NCBI RefSeq assembly: GCF_000499845.2
Contig: NC_023758.2
Coordinates: 16,322,671 to 16,386,670 of the forward strand
Length of the DNA stretch: 64,000 nucleotides
Reading direction: 5' to 3'
Source of the DNA: Phaseolus vulgaris
Lineage: Eukaryota; Streptophyta; Magnoliopsida; Fabales; Fabaceae
The position numbers and the translations under genes were made by a program. Under the pieces are notes generated by a model. That model made no database searches. It was not told the origin of the DNA and was given only the letters and a program-made list of their open reading frames with translations. Below are positions 1-10,949 of the stretch, piece by piece (the first letter of the stretch is position 1; every line of letters begins with the position of its first letter).

Positions 1-1221
1 GGTACAAGAAGAAAGGGTGCAAGAAAAGAGAGTGTAAGTAGGTTACAAAGAGTGCAGAAATGATGAGAATGGTTCCAGAGTTTGAAGAGTTAAATAAAGC
101 GGTTAGAGCGCCAAACGAAGCAAGTATTGCAGTTAGGGCATTAAACAACGCAAATTGATGCACCGCACGATCGAGCCACGTGGCAGAAGATGAAAGGATG
201 ACCCTGGCACCGCTGGTTAAACTCAGAGAACGTCGTATCAACAGAATATCCAGTGGTACGATGCGCCGTCGAAAGTGGGTCAGGGGCACAGCAGGAGTCA
301 GGACTCAGTGGAATGACTGAATGTCCCATCAGCCATACAAGAAGCGCCACGTGGATCAAGTTGAATGACTGAACGTCCCATCAGCTATACAAGAAGCGCC
401 TCGTGGAAGATACGGGAAGGGCCTGGAGCTCTTCGCTGTCCCCAGGCGTCGACCAAGCCCAAGGTCAAAGTCAATGTCAAGGTAGGGACGACGCCCAAGG
501 CGTCGCCTGGAATGACATAAAGGACGACGCCAGCATGAGACGTCGCGGGCGTCGCCCACCAAAATATCAGCGAGTTCGCCTCCCCGATACCCACAGGTAG
601 GAAAGACTGTGGAGGGAGACGAAGTCGAAGAAGGTGAATTTAGTTACTGGCGTCGCATCCCTGAGACCCACAGGTAGGAAAGACTGTGGAGGGAGGCGGG
701 ACCGCCAAAACGCCAGCGAATCGCTGGCAGGGCGTTCCCTGATACCTATGGGAAGGAAAGACCATGGAGGGAACGACCCCCTCTCAGAACATTCGGCGTT
801 TCAGACACCCGAGGACGATACGGCGCTGCTGTAGCATGCCTCTCCTTAGGCGTGGGCGTCGGGTGCTAGGGATCAAGGGAAGGACAGTTTGGGTGTTAGA
901 AGCACCCCGCGGACGAGACGGTTCCATTAGGTGAGCCTCTCCGTGGGCGTGGGCATCGGCGCGTGACCTTTCCCTGGCCTACAAGGCCGCCCAACAAAGT
1001 GAAAGAAGCAAGTATAATACAAGCAAAACAACCAAGGCATAAGAAGGCAAAGGATGAGAATAAAATCGCACAGGCAAAATTCTATGTCGCGAGGACACGA
1101 AAGTAATTATAACAAAGTCCCAGAGTTGTGTCAAGGGTGCAGATGATTCAAAGAATTACAAATTTGTCAGAGAAGCTTAAAACAAGTATAAAGGAATGGA
1201 CTAATGATCAAGGGTGGCGGC
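1..1221 (+). other. Internal region of A upstream of the antisense gene; no gene recognised
   Basis: This 1.2 kb is collinear with about 46840-48049 in element G. From about 400 to 860 it is GC-rich with many GGCGTCGCC-like words, and its opening resembles the first 100 bp of the family's LTR (a run of AAGGTCAAAGTCAA followed by GGCGTCGCC). It may therefore be a decayed internal LTR, which is inference. Short open frames here are compositional. The stretch 860-1221 shows nothing recognisable. Confidence 0.6.
583..774 (+). repeat. Three spaced copies of a 35-bp motif also found in the LTR
   Basis: A motif of the form GATACCCAcaGGTAGGAAAGAC followed by TGTGGAGGGA occurs near 583-617, 659-694 and 737-774, with a period of about 75 bp. 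The same motif with CCATGGAGGGA occurs once in the A LTR (about 4430-4463) and in every other LTR of the family (for example 15944-15980 and 51289-51322). In the interior of G the copies recur near 47412-47610. This supports the view that the interior segment derives from LTR sequence. Confidence 0.7.
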
Positions 1222-3499
1222 TCAATCGTCTAGCTCCAAGGGCACGACCTTTCCATCAACAATATGGTGAGTGGAATCGCAGTTGGAAATGTCAATCCCC
1301 GGATTCGTGCAGACTGCTTGAGCCAAAGCTTCTTTGAACCCCCTCCTCGAAAGTACCCGCCATCTCCTGGATGAGGGCCTTTTTGTCCTTCTCTAGCTCC
1401 TCAATGGCGGCATCCCAGAGGCTACCTGCTTCTCCAAAGCCTCCTTTTCCACGCGAAGCCGACTGACCTCGACCTGTAGTTTGTCGTAGTCAGCCTGGAG
1501 AAGGCCCAGAGCTTTGGCCTGGGTGGCCATTTCCCCCTTTGTCCGCTCCATCTCGTCAGCCTGCTTACTGCAACGGTCCTTCAAGTCCTTTTGAACTTCT
1601 GCATCAGCTTTGACCAATTCTTGAAGGCCCGTTAACTGAACTTGGAGGGCGACTTCCCGAGTGTAAAAGTCAGCCTGGAGCTCCAATGCCTCTGCCAGTT
1701 GCCTCTCAGTTTCTGCTTTGGACTCTTGCGCCTGCTTCAGGGAGGTTTGGTAGGTTTCATTCTGGCATCCCAGGGTTTTCTTCTCCTCCAGAGCAGTCAC
1801 CTTTGTTTCCAAGGCCTGGAGAGTTTGAGTTTGTAAGGCAGCGTTCCTGACCTGGGCGCGCCATTCAAGGGCCACCGCCAAGAAGGCCCCCAAGTAGAAA
1901 GGCATGCCTTCCTTCCTGTCGGTGCCCTCTGGCAGAGTCCCGCCACTGAAGCCCCTCATTAGATGCATGATTGGAGGAGGGATGGCGATGAAATCGGGGG
2001 CGGCAGCGACGGGAGTAGGGGAAGCAATGACTTCTGCCGGCGGCGGAGGCGGGGCAGATTCGGCGCCTTCGCCCCCTTCCTCTTGGAGTGTCGTGGGGGG
2101 AAGTGAGGTCGCACTTGGGGGGTTGTCCATGAAGGAGTTCCCTCCCTGGGGCAACGCCTCTACCAGAAGAGGAACCCGCGCAGATTTTCTCCTCTTGAAG
2201 GGTGCCACACCTTCCGAGTCCTCATCATCTGATAAAATCTCCAAGACCCGTTTCCCTTTGTCAAGGGGGGTTGGAGCCGGTGACGAGGCCGCGGCTAGGG
2301 GAACGGCGGCGATGGGCGGAGGAGAGCTGGGAGTTGGAAGCGCCTCGGGGCTATGTGGAGATGACGGAGATGAGCTTAAAGGAGCTTCGGCAGTGACCGG
2401 AGGTGGCGGTGACAGAGTTGGTGGGGGGATCGGAGCAGCAGCAGGGACGGAGGAGGCACTCGCCTTGGCGGCACGAGCCTCCTTCATGGCTCTCGCCAGC
2501 ATCATCCTTTTAGAGGCGTCCATCACCGATCCTACATTAAAGCAGACCAAGCAGCAGAAATTAGGACCAAAGCAACTATGCAAAATTACCATGCACATAG
2601 AGGCGTGAGATGCAAGTAACATGGCACAATACAAAACGAGTAGAATAGTCTGGGGGAACAAACGTCTGGTAAACAAGGTGTTCACAGCAGAAGGGGAGCA
2701 TCTCCTTACCAAAATATGTTGTCAGGGCGTGAGCATTGTACTCGCTAGCAACAAGCTTCAAGGTATCAAAAACGATCCCCAGCCCGGCCAAGGCTTTGCT
2801 TACCTCCCTGTCAGCGGGAGATAGCTCTTCCAGGGTTTTGGCCCTGAGCAGTCTAGGGCGCTCCGTCCAGTAAAGGGGGAAGCCATCCAAGGCTGTGGGA
2901 TCATGCCTAGCGCTGCACACTCTAAAGAATTTCCCCTTCCAGTTCTTGTAAGAGTTTTGGAAGAGGGAAAGGAGGATTCTACCCGCGATCCCGGAAAAGC
3001 TTACCCAGAAGCTTTTCCCCTGCTTTTTCACCTCAAAGAAATGCAGGAAAACGTCTACGGATGGGAGGATGCCCAGGTGTCCACAAAGAATTTGAAAACC
3101 CCTTACAAACGCCCAGCTGTTGGGGTGGAGCTGGGCGGGGGCGGTATTGATTTCAGTAAGGAGTTCTCTCTCGAAGGGGGTAAATGGGAGACGGACCCCC
3201 ACGTGTTTGAACACTGTCTGGTACATAAAGAAGAAGGGTTTCCCCTTTCTAGGTCTGTCATCCAAACAGACAGGTTCCCCAGGCTTGCTGGGACGGACGG
3301 ATATGTGGGCGTCGTGTGTGCGGCAGAAAGCGTTAAAGTTGTACAAATGGGGATCCCCACGATGAGCTTCCAGGTCCTGGAAGGAAGTCAGGCTGGTACA
3401 TTCGCTCAGGAGGTCGTCGGGGGCCCATGGGTAGAAGGCTTTGTAGTTGGACTTGGGGGTCTTGGGGGAGGAATCAGGCTCCGCGTTTGTGCGCGTCAT
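1222..3499 (-). pseudogene. Antisense two-exon gene of element A (Transposase_28-like N-terminus plus coiled coil), frameshifted
   Basis: Exon 1 is 3499-2710 and begins MTRTNAEPDSSPK. It contains a block like that of plant 'putative gypsy type transposon' proteins (probably Pfam Transposase_28): an RLPFTPFERELLTEIN stretch, then PNSWAFVRGF and HFFEVKK. Exon 2 is 2531-1222 and holds an Ala/Pro-rich linker, a basic KRRK patch and a long coiled coil. The donor reads TTTTG/GTAAGG and the acceptor ATGTAG/GATCGG. The 178-bp intron (2532-2709) splits a Gly codon after its first base, and joining gives one frame of about 700 codons. Relative to copy G, one base is missing near 1414 and one is gained near 1340, so about 75 nt are out of frame and hit a stop at 1393. 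Function is unknown. The gene runs against the retroelement's own transcript. Confidence 0.75.
2532..2709 (-). other. Predicted intron of the A antisense gene
   Basis: The minus strand gives donor GTAAGG and acceptor ATGTAG. Length is 178 bp, phase 1. Introns of similar length and the same phase are found at the equivalent place in elements B, C, G and I. The splicing call comes from sequence signals only; no transcript is available here. Confidence 0.7.
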
Positions 3500-4191
3500 G
3501 GTGTAAATAAATAGCTGGAGAAAGAAGAGACGAAAAAGGGTTTAGCAAGTGTAGCCATGACAGGAAAGGGAGTGAACCCAAGGAAACATCACCCACGCGA
3601 GAAAACCCAGAGAAGGAAGGAGAACCGGAAGAACGCAGTAATGCATGAACAACAACAGTCCCAGGCAGTTCAATAAATCATACAATGCGAAGAAAGGGAA
3701 GGGTCGTGAGTGTTCGAAAATCATACCTTTGCTATCGAAGGGAAGATGGAAGAAGAGCACAGGAAGGGGAGAACAGCAATCGCGGAGAAAAGGGGTTTGA
3801 AGACGACGAACAGTGCAGAGACGCAGAGGGGATGAATGTAACAGTAGGGTGAGCGCGGGTTTTGGAGTAACTTAAACGTTACATTTCGCAACTTAAGAGG
3901 CGCTAACTAAGGGCCGTGAGATCGTACCACGTGTCAAAGGATCAATTGCCCCAGGGAAACGCAAGGGTCTCTAGAGGCTGGCCGTGCGATGGGCCACGTG
4001 GCGCGCGATCAAGGGTAGCCCCAAAAGGTGTTATTATCACCATTTCAGAGGATGTCCAATCAGTTAGTAAGAGCGCTCCTAGGGTTCAGAGAGCGTCACG
4101 TCAACAATTCGAGAATTGTTGAGTCAGCAGGGAATGACACGTCATCAGGATGGCACGTGGACGGCGTGGGCGAGGCCTTAGTCTTTGCGCT
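3500..4191 (-). promoter_or_regulatory. Region upstream of the A antisense gene, with G-box motifs
   Basis: No coding potential is recognised. CACGTG occurs at 3928-3933, 3995-4000 (within the palindrome GCCACGTGGC) and 4154-4159. Because this lies just upstream of the antisense start and before the 3' LTR, it is the natural place for the antisense promoter. The region is also the 3' untranslated part of the sense genomic RNA. Promoter activity is inferred. Confidence 0.45.
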
Positions 4192-4226
4192 GAAGACAAG
4201 TCTTCGGCTTAAGACTGGGGGGCTTG
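4192..4226 (+). promoter_or_regulatory. Polypurine tract and adjacent inverted repeat of element A
   Basis: AAGACTGGGGGGC lies directly before the LTR TG. It is preceded by GAAGACAAGTCTTC and then AAGAC, so AGTCTT and AAGACT can pair across a 6-nt loop. The same block precedes the 3' LTRs of B, C, G and I. By analogy with other LTR elements, the tract primes plus-strand DNA synthesis. Confidence 0.8.
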
Positions 4227-5433
4227 TGTACCGTCCCGTATCCGGGCGTTGACTAAGTCAAGGTCAAAGTCAACGCCTGGAGAGTCAAAGTCAACGCAGG
4301 GTGTCGCCTAGGTGGAGAGACGCCAAGTGCCAGCATCGCCAAGAGGAAGCGTCGCCAAGGCAAGGCGTCGCCCAACCAGGGCGTCGCCAAATCAAACAGT
4401 ACTAAAGCAAGGCAATCACGGTGTGGTTCCCCGATACCCATGGGTAGGAAAGACCATGGAGGGAGCGGTGCCGTGGGAAGGCCTCAGATCCCGATAACTC
4501 GGGGCAGCGATAAAAAGAAGGAAAAGGTGGCTTCAAGGCCATAGTGATAGCACCAGTGTAGGGCAGCCTGACTCGCGAAGTACCCCTGCCACCCCAGAGA
4601 CGCCTTCGGGACAGATACGACTCAAGAGGAAGGTCACGCCCAAGGCAGCCGGGTGCGGGGTACGAGAGGAAGGCAGATACGCTCTCAAAGTAAGTGACTG
4701 GATGATTGAGGGCATGAGTTAGCACCCAAAAAGTCACCCCTAGCGCAGTAGCACTCCCAAGCAGGAGGACTCACACGTAGAAACGTCCCCAGATGGGCAG
4801 AAACGCTCCCAGATAGGGTCACGGCGTCGTGAGGCCCTCCACGTGTACAACAGCCATGTCAGAATAGAAACACCCTTTAGTCAGGTGCCAGGTAATTAAA
4901 GTCATTCAATACAGTTTCCATTTCGAGCATTCAGGTACTATAATGGCTCCCAAGCGTTTCAACGTCTTAAATGCGCTACGTTTTCTAATTAGATACGCTG
5001 ATTGAGTGCGTTACATTTGTAATTAAAGGTGCTTTAAGGCGCTTTAAATGCTGGGGTAGTTTAAATAGCGCTGAGAATGTTGGAAAGGGGGTTCGAACTT
5101 TTGGCAAATTTACCAGAGAACTCTCTAGTTGCTTGCTCGTGCTTGAGGTTACGTACAAGGGACTGGGGAAAGATCTTTGCCTGAGGGAGAAAACACACAC
5201 ACATATACACATTTCTTTTTACCACCTTCAGAGTGCCATACGCGGTGCTCAGAGACGGAGGTGCACAGTTTTGGTGTTTCTTGCTGGCTGACTTGAGCGT
5301 CGGAGTGCAAACGGCCGCTAGGGCGCCTCTTTGTCCTCTCTTTTGCAGGAATCCACAGGTAACCAGTGGGAAGGAGTCCCTAGCTGACGGTTGAGGTCGT
5401 GCACGAAGACGTCCCGGTCAACCGGACGGAACA
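4227..5433 (+). repeat. 3' LTR of element A (LTR family 1, 1207 bp)
   Basis: The LTR begins TGTACCGTCCCGTATCC and ends CCGGACGGAACA. It starts immediately after the polypurine tract. Three other copies occur in the window: 12417-13603 (minus), 15725-16950 and 51087-52292. The 5' third is rich in GGCGTCGCC words. The 3' part has TTTAAATAG near 5060 as a possible core promoter and several GCGCTTTAA words upstream of it. Confidence 0.92.
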
Positions 5434-6316
5434 ATCATTTTCTATTATGTCTTTGCTAGTTCATAATTCTGTTTTTTCATTCCTATTAGGATTCCTCTGT
5501 TTCTAAAAAAAAAGTGCTTACTGTTTTTCCTTATTGCAATTGATTTACTCACTGGAAAATTCTGAAATTCTGGATTTGTGATATTGAAAGTGTTAGAAAA
5601 AGATAGAAAAAATAATCATTCAAAAATTCAAAGTACACAAAAAATGATAAATAAAATAAAAAAAGTGTACAATTCTGCCGAAAAGAATACGGTAATCTGG
5701 CAGCGATTTTAAAACATTTATCTCAATTAATTGGCTTACTGTTTTTAATTGATTCCAGTGCCATTATTGAGTTAACATCTTGAAGTTTCTGTGGTTTAAT
5801 TTTCATAATCCAGTTCGCTCTACATCATTCCAGTTAAATCAGTGAATATCAAGCACAGTTTGCATTAAAAAAAATTTTCCAGTAGCTAAATTTTTGTTTT
5901 CTTCATCTACTCTAGTGCTTTTCCTTAAGTATTCTTTTGTGTGCCTACTTTCTCATTGAGTTCTTTATTTTCTTGCTTGTCTTTCATTCTTACTCTTTGA
6001 GTTTGTCTTACACATAGTTTTCCTTTTGCAATTACCTTGCCTTGCTTATACCTTTTCTTGTTTGTCTTTATTGTTTCATTGGTTTTGTGGTGGTTGCTCT
6101 TGAGATTGGTGTGCTTGCTTTGACATATTTCATTTGAGGATTCCAAGGCCTCAAGATCAGATTGGTGCAAGAACATTATTTCTTTGAGAGTGATCTCTTT
6201 TTTTTTTTTTTTTTCCAGCCTCATTTCACTTCGGCAGTTTCATTGCCAAAGCTCACTGTTTTTGCTAATTTTTAACTTGTTTGCTGTTTTTGTGTGTTTG
6301 CTGTTTTTAATTACAA
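5434..6316 (+). other. Untranslated leader of element E
   Basis: This AT-rich leader is collinear with the reverse complement of the D leader (36396-37260) and partly with the F leader (17220-17437). Shared words include TTATTGCAATTGATTTAC and the CTGCCGAAAA region near 5675. A 16-bp T run sits at about 6199-6214. About 350 bp of leader present in D is missing at the left because A is inserted there. Confidence 0.75.
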
Positions 6317-8077
6317 ATGGCTGGATTTTCAAGTGATGCATCCTACAAGCAGAATTCTCCTTCCAAAGCTTCAATCCTTGGTGAATTACATGAAGCTCAA
6401 AGAACCATTAGACGGTTGGAGGAGAGATTGCAAAAGATGGAGGTGCAACAAGCTAGACCATCTCCTTCAATTCATGATGAGCATCATAGACCTTCAACAA
6501 GAGCTTCTTCCAATGATGTTGGCCGTGAAGATGAGCATAGGAGAAGGAGAACTCCACCCCAAGTCCATGGACAAAGACATCATCACCAAGGGGAAAGAAT
6601 TCACTACGGCAATGGCTTCTATCATGATGCAAAGTCCAAGCTTCCTTCGGTCAAGCTACCTTGTTTTAATGGTTCTAGTGATCCAAATGTATATTTAGAT
6701 TGGGAGGCTAAGTGTGAACAAATTTTTGAGATCCATGAGATCCAAGATGAGCATAAGCTTAAGCTAGCCACCCTAGAGTTTAGTGATTATGCCATGAAAT
6801 GGTGGCATGGAATTGTAAAGGACATTATCTATCACAAGGGTCCTCCCGTGGACTCTTGGAACTCTTTAAAGGATCATATGCGCGCTAGGTTTGTGCCCCC
6901 ACATTTTAGGAAAGACCTCATGTTGAGACTCCAACGGTTTCAACAAGGCACGCTAAATGTGGATGAATATTATAAGGAGCTTGAGACGCTTGTGCTTAAA
7001 ATTGAATTAGAAGAAAGTGAAGAAGCCATGGTTGCTAGGTTTGTGAGTGGTCTTAGGAAGGATATTCAAGACATTGTTGAGTTACAAGAGTATTCATCAT
7101 TGGGCTTTTTAGTTCATCTTGCAATGAAGGTGGAAGCCCAACTTGCTAAGAAAAACTCTTTTAAAAATGCTTCCAATGATGGATACTACTCCAAGTCTTG
7201 GAGAAACAAAACTTCTTTTTCTAAACATCCTTCCAAAGATTATTCTTTCAAACCCAAGGAATCTAAGCCATCTACTTCTAGACCTAAGTCTCCCACTAGA
7301 ACATCTAATACTAAATGCTTTAAATGTATGGGTTATGGTCATATTGCTGCAAATTGTCCTTCCAAACGAAGTATGTACATGCATGAGGGCATTGTAGTTA
7401 GTGAGCATGATTCGGATTCTCCAAAGCATTCATTGCATTCTCATGCATCTAGTGAGGAAGAGAGCGAATGTCCACTTGAAGGGGACTTGTTAGTTGTGAG
7501 AAGACTTCTTGGACAAGTTTCACAACCTTTTGATGAAAGTCAAAGGGAAAATATTTTCCATACAAGATGTCTTATTCAAAACAACATTTGTTCCTTGATA
7601 GTGGATGGGGGTAGTTGTGCAAATGTGGCTAGTACAAGAGTAGTAGATAAGCTTGGATTGCCTACTATCTCTCATACAAAGCCCTACAAATTACAATGGC
7701 TTAGTGAAGTAGGAGAAATAATTGTTAATAAACAAGTCCTCATCCATTTCTCCATTGGAAAATACAAAGATGAGGTATTATGTGATGTTGTGCCCATGGA
7801 AGCCACTCATGTTCTTTTGGGAAGGCCTTGGCAATTTGATAGAAAAGTTTTACATGATGGCTTTACCAACAAACTATCTTTTGAATTTCATGGTCACAAG
7901 GTTACTTTAAAATCTCTCTCTCCAAGAGAAGTCCATGAGGACCAAGTTATCATGAAGAAAAAGAGGGAGAGTGAAAAAGATGAAAAAGATAAAAAAGATA
8001 AGAGTTCTAAGCCTACACTCCTTGTGTCTAGGCGTGAAATTGAAAGGGAAATAGTGGCTCATCATCCTCTTTTTTAG
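6317..8077 (+). CDS. Element E gag and aspartic protease
   Basis: This 586-residue frame starts [14 protein letters not shown] short N-terminal coiled coil (about residues 20-50) precedes the gag core, which has the conserved [12 protein letters not shown] and AMKWWHG stretches. A CCHC zinc knuckle ([14 protein letters not shown]) is at residues 334-347. The protease motif reads [10 protein letters not shown], with the catalytic Asp at about residue 430, and the later [10 protein letters not shown] motif follows. Gag forms the particle and binds RNA; the protease matures the polyprotein. The stop at 8075-8077 is probably an artefact of decay: one T lost from the T run at 8070-8075 would put the reverse transcriptase out of frame, and the downstream frame is open from 8074 across the junction. 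Lineage is inferred from pol. Confidence 0.85.
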   Translation: MAGFSSDASYKQNSPSKASILGELHEAQRTIRRLEERLQKMEVQQARPSPSIHDEHHRPSTRASSNDVGREDEHRRRRTPPQVHGQRHHHQGERIHYGNGFYHDAKSKLPSVKLPCFNGSSDPNVYLDWEAKCEQIFEIHEIQDEHKLKLATLEFSDYAMKWWHGIVKDIIYHKGPPVDSWNSLKDHMRARFVPPHFRKDLMLRLQRFQQGTLNVDEYYKELETLVLKIELEESEEAMVARFVSGLRKDIQDIVELQEYSSLGFLVHLAMKVEAQLAKKNSFKNASNDGYYSKSWRNKTSFSKHPSKDYSFKPKESKPSTSRPKSPTRTSNTKCFKCMGYGHIAANCPSKRSMYMHEGIVVSEHDSDSPKHSLHSHASSEEESECPLEGDLLVVRRLLGQVSQPFDESQRENIFHTRCLIQNNICSLIVDGGSCANVASTRVVDKLGLPTISHTKPYKLQWLSEVGEIIVNKQVLIHFSIGKYKDEVLCDVVPMEATHVLLGRPWQFDRKVLHDGFTNKLSFEFHGHKVTLKSLSPREVHEDQVIMKKKRESEKDEKDKKDKSSKPTLLVSRREIEREIVAHHPLF

Positions 8078-9063
8078 CCATCCCTAGAACTCTTAGAGTA
8101 GAATCACTTGTTGATAGTCCTCATTGCTTGGAAATTTTGGTAAAAGAGTTCCAAGATGTGTTTCAAGATCCTCCAAATGGACTTCCACCTTTGAGAGGGA
8201 TTGAGCACCAAATTGATTTGATACCGGGCTCTTCTTTACCAAATTGTCCAGCATATAGGACCAATCCAAGTGAAACCAAGGAAATTCGCCAACAAGTTGA
8301 GGCTTTGATTGAGAAAGGGTGGGTGCAAGATAGCATGAGTCCTTGTGCTATGCCTATCATCTTAGTGCCAAAAAAGGATGGCACATGGCGAATGTGTTCG
8401 GATTGTAGGGCCATAAATAACATAACCATTAAGTATAGGCATCCCATACCTAGACTAGATGATTTGTTGGATGAATTACATGGTTCTAAAATCTTTTCAA
8501 AGATTGATCTTAAAAGCGGCTACAATCAAATCCGTATCAAACCGGGTGATGAATGGAAGACGGATTTTAAGACCAACTTTGGTTTATATGAGTGGTTAGT
8601 TATGCCTTTTGGTTTAACTAATGCACCAAGTACCTTCATGCGCCTCATGCATCATGTTCTTAGACCTTTCATTGGTAAGTTTGTTGTGGTTTACTTTGAT
8701 GACATTCTCATTTATAGCTTATCTTTGAATGACCATAGGTTGCATGTTAGGCAAGTTTTGGAAACCCTTAGGAAGGAACATTTGTATGCTAACCTTGCTA
8801 AATGTATGTTTGCTCTTGATCATATAGAATTCCTAGGGTTTGTTGTGAGTTGTAAAGGGGTCCATGTGGACAAAACAAAGGTGGTGGCCATTCAAAATTG
8901 GCCTACACCGAAATCTTTGAATGAGGTCCGAAGTTTTCATGGGCTTGCTTCTTTCTATAGAAGATTTGTCCCAAACTTTGGTACCATTGTCGCACCACTC
9001 AATGACATAGTGAAAAAGGATGTGGTCTTTCATTGGGAGAGAAGCACAACAAAATGCTTTTGA
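8074..9063 (+). CDS. Element E reverse transcriptase
   Basis: The reverse-transcriptase frame is open from 8074, in the frame next to gag-protease. It has the order [57 protein letters not shown], then YFDD (8692-8703), the catalytic metal-binding motif. FLGFVVS and the thumb follow. The enzyme copies genomic RNA into cDNA. The frame ends at 9063 because two bases are missing from a GA run near 9045; RNase H and integrase continue in the next frame from about 9047. The core catalytic residues look intact. Confidence 0.88.
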   Translation, partial: LAIPRTLRVESLVDSPHCLEILVKEFQDVFQDPPNGLPPLRGIEHQIDLIPGSSLPNCPAYRTNPSETKEIRQQVEALIEKGWVQDSMSPCAMPIILVPKKDGTWRMCSDCRAINNITIKYRHPIPRLDDLLDELHGSKIFSKIDLKSGYNQIRIKPGDEWKTDFKTNFGLYEWLVMPFGLTNAPSTFMRLMHHVLRPFIGKFVVVYFDDILIYSLSLNDHRLHVRQVLETLRKEHLYANLAKCMFALDHIEFLGFVVSCKGVHVDKTKVVAIQNWPTPKSLNEVRSFHGLASFYRRFVPNFGTIVAPLNDIVKKDVVFHWERSTTKCF

Positions 9064-10687
9064 TACTTTGAAAGAAAAATTGACTAATGCTCCCATCTTG
9101 GCCCTTCCTAATTTCACTAAGACATTTGAGATTGAGTGTGATGCTTCAAGCATAGGTATTGGGGTTGTTCTCCTTCAAGAGGGCCACCCCATAGCCTATT
9201 TTAGTGAGAAATTGAAGGGAAGTCATCTCAACTATTCCACCTATGATAAGGAATTATATGCACTTGTTAGGGCTTTGTTTACTTGGCAACACTATCTTTT
9301 TCCCAAAGAGTTTGTGATACATAGTGATCATGAATCTCTTAAATATTTGAAAAGCCAAAACAAACTTAACAAGAGGCATGCTAAGTGGGTGGAATTCATT
9401 GAGCAATTTCCTTATGTGATCAAACACAAGCAAGGCAAAATAAATATTGTGGCGGATGCTCTTTCTAGAAGATACACCTTGCTAAATCTTTTAACCTCTC
9501 AATATCTTGGTTTTGATCACATTAAGGAACTTTATCATGATGACCTTGATTTTTCTCCCATCTATCAAGAGTGTCTTAAAGGAGGACACAAAGACTTTTT
9601 TATTCAAGATGGCTTTCTTTTTAAAGGAAAATGTCTTTGTGTTCCCCAAAGCTCTATTAGATTATCTCTTGTTAGAGAAGCTCATGAGGGGGGTTTAATG
9701 GGACATTTTGGGGTTGCTAAAACTTTGGATGTGTTGCATGAACATTTCTTTTGGCCACATATGCATAAACATGTTGATAGTTTGTGTGATAAATGCATAG
9801 CTTGCCGCAAAGCTAAGTCTAAAATGCATCCCCATGGTCTTTATACTCCTCTTCCTATCCCTTCAATGCCTTGGGTAGATATATCTATGGATTTCATCTT
9901 AGGCTTACCCAAGACATCAAAGGGAAAGGACTCCATTTTTGTGGTAGTGGATCATTTTTCAAAGATGGCTCACTTTATTCCTTGCCACAAAGTGGATGAT
10001 GCATGCCACATTGCAAACCTCTTCTTCCAAGAAGTGGTTCGCTTGCAAGGGATTCCTAGGTCTATAGTGTTCGATAGAGATCCTAAGTTCTTGAGTCACT
10101 TTTGGAAGACCTTGTGGGGCAAGCTTGGAACTAAGCTTTTATTTTCTACCACTTGCCACCCACAAACTGATGGTCAAACCGAGGTGGTGAATAGAACTTT
10201 GGGACAACTATTGAGATGCTTTATTTCGGGGAATCCTAGAGTGTGGGAGAATTTACTACCCCATGTTGAGTTTGCATATAACCGAGTAGTAAATTCTACC
10301 ACCTCCCATTCTCCTTTTGAGGTGGTCTATGGGTTTAATCCCCTAACACCTCTTGATCTTCTTCCTATTCCCCTTCTTGGAGATGTCTTGTGCAAAGATG
10401 GAGATGAAAAGGCTTCTTTTGTGAAAACTTTGCATAAAGACATCAAGAAGAGAATTGAGAAGAAGGTTGGCAAGTATGCTGAACTTGCCAATAAAAGGAG
10501 AAAAGCATTTTTGTTTGATGAGGGCGATTGGGTTTGGCTTCACTTGAGGAAGGATCGTTTTCCTACTCAAAGGAAGTCCAAACTAATGCCTCGAGGGGAT
10601 GGACCTTTCCAAGTCCTCAAGAGGATCAATGACAATGCTTATGAGTTAGATATGCCTGATACATTCTTAGGTAGTCATACTTTTTAA
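9020..10687 (+). CDS. Element E RNase H and integrase
   Basis: The meaningful part starts about 9047. The Ty3-type RNase H ([16 protein letters not shown], then [12 protein letters not shown] and [13 protein letters not shown]) removes the RNA strand of the hybrid. The integrase follows: an HHCC zinc domain (GHFGVAKTL to CDKCIACR), then the DDE core with [22 protein letters not shown] and QTEVVNRTL. The residue before the second catalytic Asp is Phe where related proteins usually have Ser. The C-terminal [10 protein letters not shown] stretch is present. The frame ends at 10687 because of one extra T in a T run at 10680-10685; it continues in the next frame to 10949. Confidence 0.87.
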   Translation: MWSFIGREAQQNAFDTLKEKLTNAPILALPNFTKTFEIECDASSIGIGVVLLQEGHPIAYFSEKLKGSHLNYSTYDKELYALVRALFTWQHYLFPKEFVIHSDHESLKYLKSQNKLNKRHAKWVEFIEQFPYVIKHKQGKINIVADALSRRYTLLNLLTSQYLGFDHIKELYHDDLDFSPIYQECLKGGHKDFFIQDGFLFKGKCLCVPQSSIRLSLVREAHEGGLMGHFGVAKTLDVLHEHFFWPHMHKHVDSLCDKCIACRKAKSKMHPHGLYTPLPIPSMPWVDISMDFILGLPKTSKGKDSIFVVVDHFSKMAHFIPCHKVDDACHIANLFFQEVVRLQGIPRSIVFDRDPKFLSHFWKTLWGKLGTKLLFSTTCHPQTDGQTEVVNRTLGQLLRCFISGNPRVWENLLPHVEFAYNRVVNSTTSHSPFEVVYGFNPLTPLDLLPIPLLGDVLCKDGDEKASFVKTLHKDIKKRIEKKVGKYAELANKRRKAFLFDEGDWVWLHLRKDRFPTQRKSKLMPRGDGPFQVLKRINDNAYELDMPDTFLGSHTF

Positions 10688-10949
10688 TGTCAGCGATCTA
10701 ACTCCTTTTTCTGTAGGTCTCCAGAATTCGTGGTCGAATTCTCTCCAACTCGGGGAGTATGATGGAGATCAAGCTCAAAAGGACATGGAGGCCAATCAAC
10801 AAGATCAAGACGAGGTGGAGGCACAAATGGAGGACGCCCATGGAGGTCAAAGCCCACCTCAAAGGATTACAAGAAGCATGTTCAAAGCTTTGGGAGCTAG
10901 AGGACATTTATTTTCTCTTTTTGTAATTTCTTTAGTTGAAGGTGCTTAG
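10682..10949 (+). CDS. C-terminal tail of the E polyprotein, running into the 3' LTR
   Basis: After the one-base insertion the frame resumes as [12 protein letters not shown], the usual end of the integrase C-domain. It then crosses the polypurine tract as LQLGEYDGD, and ends near [14 protein letters not shown], a basic tail common in plant Ty3/gypsy polyproteins, with a TAG at 10947-10949. About 190 nt of coding sequence therefore lie inside the 3' LTR. The minus-strand frame of element D does the same at its 3' LTR, so the overlap appears to be a family property. Confidence 0.65.
10745..10759 (+). promoter_or_regulatory. Polypurine tract of element E
   Basis: CCAACTCGGGGAGTA lies directly before the LTR start TGATGGAGATC. 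Element D has the near-identical CCAACTCGAGGAGTA before its 3' LTR on the minus strand. The tract is read through by the coding frame as QLGEY. Confidence 0.65.

Larger units (their letters stand above)
1..5433 (+). mobile_element. Element A: 3' portion of a Tat-like Ty3/gypsy retrotransposon
   Basis: The visible part holds an antisense gene, a polypurine tract and a 3' LTR ending in CA at 5433. The 5' LTR and any gag-pol lie left of the window. The right flank (5434 on) is the leader of a Reina-like element, so A was inserted there; the expected right target-site duplication is ATCAT (5434-5438), which cannot be paired here. The arrangement matches element G (46173-52292) almost segment for segment. 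Tat-lineage placement is inferred from the antisense gene and from a polypurine tract shared with B, C and I, whose pol genes are visible. Whether A has its own pol is unknown. Confidence 0.85.

Noticed and set aside
1904..2608. Plus-strand open frame of 234 codons opposite antisense exon 2 of A (similar frames at 26621-27121, 43175-43579 and 48735-49175)
   Set aside because: Its Gly/Ala-rich composition mirrors the Pro/Ala-rich linker on the other strand. It has no domain and is not placed consistently for a gene.
5925..6224. Lys-rich minus-strand frame in the E leader
   Set aside because: It is low-complexity translation of an AT-rich leader. The collinear leader of D shows no conserved protein.
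8070..8077. Possible programmed frameshift between gag-protease and reverse transcriptase of E
   Set aside because: The downstream frame is open on both sides of a T run and two other run-length indels break the same polyprotein, so simple slippage is more likely.
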